DNA of 64,000 bases, from positions 4,217,076-4,281,075 of the forward strand of contig NC_034421.1 of assembly GCF_002078875.1 (NCBI RefSeq), in the 5' to 3' direction. This stretch comes from Numida meleagris. Lineage: Eukaryota > Chordata > Aves > Galliformes > Numididae. Under the pieces are notes generated by a model, which saw only the letters and a list, made by a program, of their open reading frames with translations, did not search any database and was not told the DNA's origin. Position numbers and translations under genes: made by a program. Shown piece after piece: positions 47,301 to 56,589 of the stretch. The first letter of the stretch is position 1; each line of letters opens with the position of its first letter.

Positions 47301-50300
47301 AGGGGCTGGGGGGTGGCAGGACCTTGGTGCGGGGCTGGGGGTGACCCTAAGAGAAAGAAACAGAGGGGTTCATCTCCCTATGCTCTGCGAATTGAGGGAA
47401 TGTTGCTTGCAATGCAGATTAGACCCTAAGGAAACCAATGCTGCCCGTGGCCAGGATGCAAGTGAGCAACTCTGGGACTGCCACCTCCACCCCTGGGGAT
47501 GCCACCTCCATCCTGGGGACATTGGGTTCCCCCCCATCCCACCAGGGCCACCACGGCTGGCCGCACTCCCCATGCCCCAGCCACATCCCCCCCTGCAGGA
47601 GGCCACTGCTGCCCCACGTTGCCAGGAGACTGTCCCCAGGTCCCCCTCGCTTTCTGCTTCTCTTTCTCTTTTCCCTTTTCATAACCAGGAGAAATGGGGC
47701 TGCAGGCCCAGACGTCCCGCGTGACGTTGCAGTTGCTGGGGTAACATGCACGCAGCCTTTCCTTGCATTTATTTTTTCAACAGAGCCCCGCGCCGGCTGC
47801 TGCTCCATCCTGACCCCATGGCGGCGGCTGTGAGGGGCAGAGGGGGGAGGTAGGAGCCCACAGCCCCCCCAGCCCCTTGGACAGTGCCTTTCAGCAAGCA
47901 CAGTGTGACTTCAAAGCCCAAAAGGCACAGAAAAGTTTAAAACCTCCATGATGGGAGCATGAGCCTGTTCTTTTCCTAGGGACAGTGCATGAGAAGCAGA
48001 GGACCCCGGGGCTTAGCACAGCCCCCAGAGCTCCCAGAATCATTTTTTTCCCAGAATTGGTGGGGACCAGGCGTGGGTTACCGCTGCAGCCCCAGGGCTG
48101 TGCCTGCCCTCCCCGGGCCTGTTCCCTGGGCCCCTTGCCCAGCAAGGGAGACTGAAAAGGGCCCATGCACCCAGCTCAGCCCAGAAGAACAAAGAGCCCC
48201 TTGTCCCCGGCAGCCGGGCCAGAGCACAGAGCTGGCTTCCCAGGCTCGCTCCTTTCTCCTTCTCTTTCTCCCACTCTTTTTTTTTGTTTTTTGTTTTTTT
48301 GGTGTTTTTTTTTTTTTTGCTTGTTTTGTAGTGGTGGGGTTTTTTGTTTTGTTTTGTTTTTTAAGATTCCTATCCAAGAGCAAAGTTCTGACCTCAAAAA
48401 ACCACGCAGCTCCACCTGGCTCTCACTTTGCCAGCGCTGCGAGAGAAGAAAGTGAAAATGGGGTTTGATTAAATGATTCCTTGGGACGGCTCTTGGGGGA
48501 GCATTGGAGTGCCTGACGTTGCTCTGTGTCAAGCTGTATACATTCCACATTTCATGCATCTCTGCATGAAGGAGCTGGGCACATTGTCATAGCTGTGACA
48601 GCCACCAGCGCATCCCCTGCTCACCAACAGTCAGTGCTGGGTGCTGGCAGGTGATGGGAACGACCTCGAGCAGCTAATGGTTGTGGGTTTCACCTGTGGC
48701 TTATAAAAGGGCAGGGCTGGCTCAGGGTTCAGTTTCATGCCTGTAGAGGTGGGAGCTGCTTTGTTGTGTCTCCTGCCCAAGGAGAAACAGGATTGCAGCT
48801 TGATGGTGGCATCTTGTAGAGAGGATGGACGGAGAAAGCAATTGCCTTTGCTGGATGCTGATGTGGTAAGTCCCTTTTGGGTGTTCCTTGGTAGAGCAAG
48901 GTTCAGGAGCATGTGCGTGCTGTGATGCATGCAGTGACAGCGATGGAGCAGATGTGGCCCTGCAGGACAGACCACCCCATACCCTCTCTGTGCATGATCT
49001 GTGTTTGCCCTAATGAGGCTGGAGGCAGCACGCCCAGTGTTGATGCCAGGGCTTGGTCCTTGTGCATGTGCTGCTGCAGCACCCCTATAAGCTGGGGCTT
49101 GGTGTGCACTCCGCTTCTGTCCCATAATCTGGTAAAGCTCCAACTGCAGTACCCTGTAAGAGGCTCCATCCCCTTGAGCTCCTTTGCAGCTCACAATTAG
49201 CTCAGTGCGCTGCACGTGAAGGTGCAGAGCAGGGCTTACATTCTCCTCAGGGAAGCAGAAATGCAGAAGCTGATGCTGCCTGGCACTGCCATCTGTGGAG
49301 CTGCCCACGCGGGCATGTGCCCCATTGGAGCCCCCGCTCCCATGTGTGCTCCTACGGAACATATGGTGCTCCTCTAGGTATGGATACTTATTTTTCTCTC
49401 CGGCAGCTTTCTGCTCTCTGTACAGACAGCATCTCCAGCTCTTCCGAGGCAACTCGTGACCCTGCAGCCACAGCAGAGCTGTTGTTTATTCACAACAGAT
49501 GGGATCGGTGAGTGTTTCCCAAATTACTTTCTGAGCTGGGACTTCTCGTTTCATTTGGTCCTGGCAAGCCCTGATTAGTCACAACACAGCTCTGATCCCC
49601 AGGTGTTCAGTGGCTGATGGCAGGACTGCTTCCAGGGCTGAAAGCTCCCTGTTATTTGCTATTTGCTTGTTGGGGAAGGCATTGGGCATGCTCCTCACTG
49701 CCTTGCCTGCATCACCATGAGCACAGAGGTCGCTGGGACAGATCCTGAGCATGCCCTGCCCAGCTGAACCATCTCACCAGCCAGGGGAGCACATGGAATG
49801 GTTTCAAGCAGTATCATCTGCATCAAAGCGCAGTGCAGGAGCACAGCTTTGGACCCTTACTTTCCAGAAACTCAGGAGCGTTCAGCTCACTGGTGTCTGA
49901 AGCAAGCACTGTGATGTTTGTGGTATTTGGCCTTACCAGGAGACATTACACAGAGCCCACCAGACTCAGGGTCATGAGCCCTACATGAAAATGTTTGCAG
50001 CTCAAGGTTCAGTTTCACCTGGAGAGTTCCAAAGGGTGTCTGAGTCCTGCGGAGCCCACATCTCCTGTACCCCAGTCAGCCACGCTGGGCAGTGCCTTGT
50101 GTTCCACATGTTGCACTGACTGCTATCGCATGGAATGGGCCAGGGCAAGCTGTGCCAAGGAATCACATCAGGCTGACATCCAACACCAGCTGGAGGAGGG
50201 ACATCATTCATCCATTTCCCAGCTGGCAAAGAGTCTGCCCTTCCCCAGCAGCATGGGGCTTGGCTGCCCACGGGGCTTGCTGCTGCCCACGCAGCAATTT

Positions 50301-53300
50301 CTACCTGCTCCCCTGAACTCTCCTAAAGGAGGGAGATAGTTTGGGGGATGTCCCCATCTCCAGCGAGCTGTGCTGAGAATGCTGTAAGTGCTCACTACCT
50401 CCCAAGTGCCTGGATGCAACAGCTGCAATCTGGACAAACTGCATGCACAAGTCCTGCCAGCGCTGACTTCGGAGAGTATCTGAGTCAAACTGCTCCTAAA
50501 GTGAGCCAATATTTTGGTGAGATGGGGTGATCCTATTTTTCATTGGGTCTCTCTCAGGGCATCCCCATCTCTCAGGGTGTCCCCCATCAGCCCTGCAGGT
50601 CTCAATGGGCACAGTGTGGCCCTTGAGCAGCCCCTGCCCCTCCAGCAGCCCAGAGCTGCCATCCCAATGCCGAAAGCATTCCCCTTCTCACTGCTTTGTC
50701 ATATGGGCTGCGGGGGAAGCAGAGATCTTAGAAAACAGCTCTGTGTGTGTGGGAGCAGATGAGGGCTGCTTGTGCTTCCTTTGCAAAGCAAACAGGGATA
50801 AAATGCCCCCAATGCAATAGCTCTGCCTAGGTTGTCTTTGTGTATTTGGGCTCTGAACACCCCAATGCTTTCTCTGCCTCCTGTACTGATGGCTCTCAGA
50901 GGTGCCTAGGATGGGATCAGTCCATGTCTCCTTGCTCCGCATGTAAGTGTGCAGGGAGCACTGAGGAAGTTCTCCCCAGACCTTTTGCTCCATCCCCGCA
51001 GTTCTGGTGGATGTGGCAGTGCTCACATTCTGCACACCGTGCAGACGAGGACAAGCCTGGGGCAGGCACCTATGGACGCTCCTGTCATGAGGACTCTCCT
51101 GGCTGCTGCTCCTCTGCTCAGGGCAAGACAAATGCAATGAGACATGGAGCCTCATCTGTGGGCAAATCTAATCCTGAGCCTCTACCACTTAATTACGGTA
51201 ATTCAGTGCCCTGTGCAGGCTGCAGCCCCAGTGGTTCCCCCACCCTGGCTGCTTCACCCTGGAGCTGCAGGACCTGGCCAGATGCAGCCGCTCCCCATGT
51301 AATCGAGTTTCCTTTCAATTACGGTTCCTGATGGCCCAACTCTGGGAACCATTTACATGCCTGCAGGGAGACCGGAGCTGAACTGCGGTTGCACACAGGC
51401 ACCCAGCAGAGCCCACAGTGAAAAGTGAGCCAAAGCAGCACAGGGTGAGGGAGGGATCGCTTACTGGCCCGTGACCTGGCCCCAATGAGTTCCAGGGATG
51501 ATGTGACTGCACTGATCCATTACTCTGGTGGGAAATGGGGACACCCTTCCCCCCCCCCCACCCTGCTTTCCTTCCTTCCAGCACAGTGCTCCATCCCCAA
51601 AGCACCTGAGAGCACCTGGTGCCCTCCAGCCCTGGGTTTCTCCCTGTGCTTTTCAGGTTGCTCCCTCGTTGATCCTGCTGCCTTTCATCTCTGTTAAAAC
51701 CACTGCAGCTCCCACCCAACAGGTCACTGTGTTTTATTTATTCCTGCTGGCAGGTGTATTGATGGCCAAGTTCCTCCTTTCTCGGTCCTCGCTCAAAATT
51801 AGGTAAAAGACATTAAAAAGAGAGCTGTTCCAGGCTTTTCTACCACAAAGGAAATGTGTCACTATATTTTATGAGGAATCAAGAGTTCTTCACCCTCTGA
51901 GAAGACCTGGCAAGATGCTGATGGTACCCTGAAGGGGCAGTGCCTATGCTGCTGTGACTCTCACTCCCACTGGTCCCCATCAGCAATGGCCCAGTGGAGC
52001 TGGGGGAGCTTCTGGCAAAAGAGGTGTAGCAGCTTTGGGGTCTTGTTTGGGAAGTGGTATGGAAGAGTGTTTATAAGGAGAGGAGAGCCCAGGGGGACGG
52101 GGATTAGTGAATGGTTATTTTTAAGCACTAGGGTAAGAGGATCTCTGTGGCGACGTAGGGAGATCTGGGTGAGCATCACGTGCTGGTGACCACATCACTA
52201 TGTCATGGGGTGAGAGCTCGGGGAGTTTTTATCTCACCCCACTCCCCATCCAGACTCCTGTACCCAGTGATGGATTGAGAGAACACCCCAAGGGTCTGAC
52301 CCTTCCCATGCCCTGCAGCCCCGTTCTTGTGCAATGTCCTCTCCAACACGTCTATTTAACAAGCTGTTTCCATAAGGACCACAGCAACCTTTAAAGATGC
52401 TGATTTTAGGGGTGATCAAGGGACCAGAATGGCAGATGGGTTGCGGTGGGGAGCAGCTCTGCTTTTCTTCCAGCCCCCAAAGTGTGGCTGCCATGGAACA
52501 AATTCATTGTTTGCTCCCTGTTCTGGGTGCACTGAACTTGTCTTGGCTCCATTTTCCAGTGGCTCCTTGCAAGCCGGCTGGGAAAAAAGTGTTTGACTTC
52601 TGTTCTCAGGAGGAGCTTTGGGCCAGGTGCACAGTGCTGGCTGCCTCTGCATCTCCTCCTGATGAAGGCAATCAGGGATGCTCCTGCTTGGAGCAAGAAC
52701 ACCATCACCCTTCCTTTCCATTTTTTTTTTTTTTTTTGGGGGGGGGACTCTCTGCCCCTAACAGCACCACCGGGAATTTGCTGGGGCAGAAGCAGAGCTC
52801 AGTGTCCCCAAGGACTGCACTACCCATGTGGCTCTGTGCAATGATGGAAACATCCCCAGACAGGGAGCTGAGAACAAAGCCTGTCCTGGGACCTCCCAGC
52901 ATCCTGGCTAGGCATTACACGGCCCTTAGGTTCCCCATAAGCTGGTAACCCCCATGGGAGTCAGCACCCAGCAGTAGGTCTGTGCCAGCTGAGAGCTGGG
53001 CTCCTGGTGCTCCAGCAGTGGGAGGAGAGCAGAGTTAAACCCAGTGGGGAAGTCCTGGTCTTTAGACCCAGCACCCCTTCGTGCACCTACTTGGTCTGCA
53101 TGCCTCAGGCTGGTGGCATATGGGGTTGGTAGGTCCAAAGGGCAGCAAACCCCATCTCTGCTCAGCCCCTACAGGGAGCAATGCTCTGAATCCCTTACGG
53201 ATGCAAAAAGGAACAGGCATCCTTATCCTGAAAGACAATGTGTGCCTGCAGGTGAGGGGAACAGCCTGCACCTGCCCTGTGCTATGAGGCACTCAGCACC

Positions 53301-53439
53301 TTTTGAAGGTCTCTCGGGGCTCAATTTGGGCTCAGGCTTAATCCAAGGGGCTGGGGCACAAAGCAAAGCAAACACCGCGCCGAGGGCTTTACCTGGCGTA
53401 GCGCGTCTTCTGGAAATCCAGGGCTCCGGACGCCAACAT
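44174..53439 (-). CDS. MMD2: MMD2 (PAQR10), progestin/adipoQ-receptor family membrane protein, complete
   Basis: Seven coding exons join in phase from ATG (53439) to TAG (44174), giving 741 nt and 246 residues, the length of the shorter human isoform. Exons in transcript order: 53439-53393, 46711-46630, 46127-45967, 45776-45702, 45300-45199, 44786-44717, 44377-44174. The protein is a seven-helix hemolysin-III/PAQR type. The soluble N-terminus [20 protein letters not shown] precedes helices beginning [18 protein letters not shown]. The PAQR motif set is visible: FHTISW with its His, HMFDRM with its Asp, and the late [18 protein letters not shown] with paired His, the likely metal ligands. MMD2/PAQR10 is reported to act at the Golgi, where it promotes Ras localisation and ERK signalling, and is enriched in testis and brain. 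Intron 1 is 6.7 kb. It lies in tandem with RADIL and head to head with WIPI2. Confidence 0.96.
44717..44786 (-). CDS. MMD2: MMD2 coding exon 6
   Basis: 70 nt encoding [20 protein letters not shown] and LSM, a transmembrane helix. Acceptor (minus) ttggctgcag, donor gtaagc. Confidence 0.95.
45199..45300 (-). CDS. MMD2: MMD2 coding exon 5
   Basis: 102 nt encoding [20 protein letters not shown] and [13 protein letters not shown]. It joins directly to exon 6 as HER|YKLVE, so the extra segment of the longer human isoform is absent. Donor gtcagt. Confidence 0.95.
45342..45539 (+). repeat. C-rich minisatellite in MMD2 intron 4
   Basis: About 11 units of TGCTGCACCCCARCCYYCC (16-20 bp). A three-unit superrepeat of about 52 bp, ending in the short CCATCTT form, occurs twice in tandem. 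Read from the MMD2 strand it is G-rich (GGGGTGCAGCAGGAGG). Confidence 0.93.
45702..45776 (-). CDS. MMD2: MMD2 coding exon 4
   Basis: 75 nt encoding [20 protein letters not shown] and SYAP plus TG. Contains the PAQR Asp in HMFDRM. Acceptor (minus) ctgtcccgcag, donor gtgagt. Confidence 0.95.
45967..46127 (-). CDS. MMD2: MMD2 coding exon 3
   Basis: 161 nt encoding [39 protein letters not shown] and [11 protein letters not shown] plus AG: two membrane helices and the first conserved His. Donor gtacca. Confidence 0.96.
46630..46711 (-). CDS. MMD2: MMD2 coding exon 2
   Basis: 82 nt encoding [20 protein letters not shown] and ANCATHA, the cytosolic N-terminal signature. Acceptor (minus) gctccattgcag, donor gtgagt. 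Confidence 0.96.
48277..48363 (+). repeat. T-rich low-complexity tract
   Basis: T-runs broken by single G residues (tttttttgtttttt types), 87 bases, in MMD2 intron 1. It may be a decayed reverse-oriented poly(A) tail. Confidence 0.8.
48702..48709 (+). promoter_or_regulatory. TATA box (TATAAAAG) antisense within MMD2 intron 1
   Basis: TATAAAAG in ggcttataaaagggcaggg. About 30 nt downstream the sequence is gttcagtttcATG, and a strong donor GTAAGT starts at 48866. Promoter plus short first exon is an inference from signals only. Confidence 0.35.
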
Positions 53440-53620
53440 CGCGGCAGTGCCATGGGGCGTCCCAGGACGCGGCCACGGGCGGTTCAGTGTGGGGTGAGGA
53501 GCCCGGGGGTCCCCGAACCCCACAAGGGCGGTGATGTCCTGGGGACCAGCAGCCACTTCATGGGTTCCGTCGGGGCTGAAATGCCGGGGAGGAGGAAAAG
53601 CAGAGGGCAGCCTCGCCCCC
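53360..53620 (-). promoter_or_regulatory. MMD2: GC/CpG-rich promoter region of MMD2
   Basis: CpG-rich sequence surrounds the MMD2 start codon (gcgcgtcttc, cgccaacatcgcgg, gacgcggccacgggcgg). No TATA box at the expected distance on the minus strand. The transcription start is not defined. Confidence 0.6.
53393..53439 (-). CDS. MMD2: MMD2 coding exon 1
   Basis: 47 nt encoding [15 protein letters not shown] plus [12 protein letters not shown] matches the mammalian LDFQKTKYAR, which fixes the start. Donor gtaaag. Confidence 0.94.
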
Positions 53621-54251
53621 CTGTTGCACAAGAGAAGAATCCAGCGAAAAACAAAGGCGACCGAAAGGGAGGCAGCTGGAGAGGCAGCCAGCCCCGCTCA
53701 CAGCCAGCAAATGGGCAAAGATGGGGAGGAGAAGAGGAGGGGGGGACAAATCCCGTCCCGCTCCGCCTGGTCGCGGCAACCTGCACAATCTCTCTTATCC
53801 ACCCAGGCAGCTTTAAGCACAGCTAAAAATACCCCCCCGCACAGACACACACACCCCCGGCGGATCAAATAGCAGCAGATTTGAATTGAAAATGTAATTA
53901 AAGCGGGGGGCGGGGGGATGGAGGAAGCAGCGAGCTCGGTGGTGACTGTGGGTCCCCTTCGAGGTGCCCCTGCCTGCCCCCCCCCCAGCTCCCCCAGGGA
54001 GCTGCTCGGCTTTGGCTTTGCTTTTATTTATTTTATTGGAAGGATTTTGTTCATTCTGTCCCACGGCTCCCTGCAGGGCTGATGGGTCTGCTCCAGCTGT
54101 CAGAGTGGGATGTGCAGGGGTGGGGACCCACAAGCCTCCATCCAAAGCCTCCATCCCTTCCCATCTCCTCCATCACTCTCCAGTCCCAGGGTTTGGTTGG
54201 TGAGGTGCTGGTATGCACCCAAGGTCTGTGAGCAGCTGGCCAGCAGCGTGC

Positions 54252-54382
54252 CCACCCCACACCAGGGAGACAGTGGGGTCACCGTCCCCACTGAGGGACG
54301 TGGTTTGGTGTCATGGTGGGATGGGTTGGGTTGGACTTGGTGACCTTGGAGGTCTTCTCCAACCTTAATGGTTCTATGACAT
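54252..54382 (+). repeat. CR1 LINE 3' end fragment, plus orientation
   Basis: gtggggtcaccgtcccc, then ctgagggacgtggtttggtg, gttggacttggtgaccttgg and aggtcttctccaaccttaat-ggttctatga give the classic CR1 3' terminus. An internal deletion lies before 54290. Confidence 0.88.
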
Positions 54383-55285
54383 GGGTGCCTTCAGACTAGT
54401 GGGTAAGGGACAAGGAAGGGGACAGAGGGACAGCAGCATCTGGAGGAGGAGACCCCAAATGTCCTCAACACAGCCTGTCCCTGCTGATGCTGTGTCAAGG
54501 GTGGTGGGAGGAAGGGGGAACATCTCCATGTGCTACAGACATCAGGGCATACTCATATGGTTGTTTCCACGAAAAATCAATCGCACACAGTTCCACAGAG
54601 CCAAAGCAGTTAAAAATTTCCTTGAGAACATCATTTTCCATCAGTTCCAAATCATGCTTCAAAGCTCCTTTTTGCATCCAAGTGAACACTAAATCCCTGC
54701 AGCAGAGGGGCATCTGTGTGCTACATAATTCAAGGCATGAATTAACCCTGTGCAACCCCCTGCAAATGCAGCTTCATCCTCCCCATGGGACGCATGGGGG
54801 GGGGATGCTCCATGTGATGGGGCCCACTAGGCTCAGCCTCCTTGCATGATTCCCAGTGCTGGGACCAGGCAGGGGACAGGGGAATGATGTCCTAGCTCCA
54901 GAGGGACCTACCGAGCATATCTGGGGCAGCCCTGGCTGAGGGTGACAGGTTCATGCTGCCATGCAATGAGATCACTCTCAAGCCCTCTCCTACGCTTTGG
55001 GGTTTGTTTTTCCAAGTTCCTTCCCCAGCTTGAGGATGACAAGGCTTTGGCAAAGGCTGCTTCATGATGTGCTCCCTTCTTTACCTGTCTCTGGACTTGG
55101 ATGGAAGGGAAAACAGCAACAAATCCCCTTTACCCACATAAGCCCACCCGAAGCCCCCAGCCTGCAGCCAGGGGCACTGGCAGAGGGCACCTAGATTGAA
55201 CCATCGCTCCCGAAATAGATCCGTCTCAGAGGGCAAAAGGCGAATGGAATGAAAAATAAGTTACTATTTTTGAAGCCTGGCTCCA

Positions 55286-55299
55286 GTTGTTATGGCAAC
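55286..55299 (+). promoter_or_regulatory. X-box (RFX-type) motif GTTGTTATGGCAAC
   Basis: Differs by one base from the palindromic X-box core GTTGCCATGGCAAC. It lies 1.2 kb upstream of the WIPI2 start and 1.85 kb upstream of the MMD2 start, in AT-rich non-repeat sequence. Confidence 0.5.
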
Positions 55300-56234
55300 G
55301 AAAGCCTCACAAAATCCTGCAGGGGAACGGCTCCAGCCCCATACCCCGAGCCCACAGATCTTTACATGCTGCTTTGTAGGTTTAATCAAGGCTTCCTAGC
55401 AATTAGCACCTTATCTTGCGAAACGCATTGCTTTTTGCTATGTAGATCTCGCACGGACCATCCAAGGGCTACAGGCAGGATGAAAGCAAACCCTCTTCAG
55501 GCTGAAGAAGGGCATAAGTGACACAGTGAATGCATCGCTTCTGGTTTTCAGAAAATATTGGGGAAAAAAAAGACTATTGAAAATAGATTTTAAAGTGGTG
55601 CATAAAGCCTATACTGAATGATTGCTCATTATGAGGAATTCTGAGATGCTGGGGTGCCCCAAGCGCGGTGATTTTTGTTAACGGCACCAACACGGAGGTC
55701 AGGAAACCTCCCCGAAAACACGTGAGACCTCAAGTTGTGCAGGTCCCGCAGCTGGGGACACCCGGGGGCTGGGTCCCGGCAGGATCATGGCATTAACCCG
55801 CATCTGATGGGAATAACCCCGATGTGATGGGAGCAGACGCACTCTGAGCACTCTGATGGTGGCACTGCGTTCACCGCAGCGGTTCCCAGGAGGTTCCGCT
55901 GCCCTCCTGCAATAGGCACCGTCGCTGTGGAGGGGCAGATGGGCTGAGGGACACGGGACGGGGGGTCCGTGTGGAACCCCCGCCCCGCTGCCAGAGCGCG
56001 ATCCCTGTGCCGTCCCATCGCTGAGCCCTGAGGACCTCCCGCGGCACGGAGCAGAACTGCAGGGCTCGGGCAGCGCCGTCCGCGCCCCGCGGCGCGGTGA
56101 CAACCACGTGGCCGCGGGGACACCGCCACCTCCACCGGCCGTCTCCCATCCGCTCGCCGACCCTCCCGCTCCCTGCTTAGCTTTAGAACATTCCCACCCT
56201 CCTTCTTCCAACCGAGTTCGGCGCCACCGCTCGA

Positions 56235-56362
56235 GCGCCTGCGCGGCTCCGCCCACGCCGTGGGGTGAGCGCATGCGCGGTGGCAGGACGGTGGCCGCGA
56301 GGGTTGACGCTGCAGAGGAGCGCATGCGCAGCCATGGGGCGGGGGCGGGACGGCGCCTGCGC
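56235..56362 (+). promoter_or_regulatory. WIPI2: Cluster of four NRF1-type palindromes
   Basis: GCGCCTGCGC at 56235-56244, GCGCATGCGC at 56269-56278, GCGCATGCGC at 56320-56329 and GCGCCTGCGC at 56353-56362. All fit the NRF1 consensus GCGCMTGCGC and lie 154-281 bp upstream of the WIPI2 start codon, so they probably flank the transcription start. Confidence 0.75.
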
Positions 56363-56519
56363 GGGGCCTCTCCGCTGCCCGCAGCGTAAACAAGGCGCTG
56401 GCGGCGATGAGGAGGCCGCGGGCGTGCGGAGCGGACCGGGACCGCCGGGCGTGAGCTGCGCTGCCTGCTGGAGGCGTCCCCCCGCCGGACGGGGGTGGCT
56501 GAGGGCTGTCCCGCCATGA
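56334..56519 (+). other. WIPI2: Upstream ORF overlapping the WIPI2 start (ATGA)
   Basis: ATG 56334 in a favourable gccATGg context opens a 61-codon frame whose TGA (56517-56519) overlaps the WIPI2 ATG (56516-56518) as ATGA. A second, 15-codon uORF runs 56407-56454 in another frame. Both count only if transcription starts upstream of them. The encoded peptides resemble nothing I know. Confidence 0.45.
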
Positions 56520-56589
56520 ACTTGGCCGGGCAGAGCGGTGACGCCGGCAGCGGCCATCTGCTCTTCGCCAACTTCAACCAGGACAACAC
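56516..56589 (+). CDS. WIPI2: WIPI2 first coding exon, partial gene
   Basis: ATG 56516 (ccgccATGa) encodes [20 protein letters not shown] plus NQDN and two bases of the next codon, then donor gtaagg at 56590. This is the WIPI2 N-terminus (mammalian [20 protein letters not shown]). WIPI2 is a seven-bladed beta-propeller (PROPPIN) that binds PI3P through an FRRG loop and recruits ATG16L1 to forming autophagosomes. The propeller blades and the FRRG motif lie beyond the window. The second exon, expected to begin with the SLAVGSKSGYKFFSL region, was not found up to 64000, so intron 1 exceeds 7.4 kb. The gene is cut by the window edge; nothing suggests it is broken. Confidence 0.93.

Larger units (their letters stand above)
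46712..53392 (-). other. MMD2: MMD2 intron 1
   Basis: 6.7 kb intron. It holds a T-rich low-complexity tract (about 48277-48363), a T17G9 run (52722-52746) and, on the plus strand, a TATA box with downstream donor (48702-48871) that could start an antisense transcript. I see no MMD2 exon or named transposon inside it. Confidence 0.8.
53621..56380. other. MMD2-WIPI2 head-to-head intergenic region
   Basis: Divergent gap with no protein gene. It holds a degraded CR1 3' end (54252-54382), AT-rich islands at 54500-54760 and 55190-55560 that look like regulatory elements, an RFX-type X-box (55286-55299), and the WIPI2 CpG island from about 56000. The long minus-strand frame over 55699-56739 is a GC-rich artefact. 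Confidence 0.7.
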
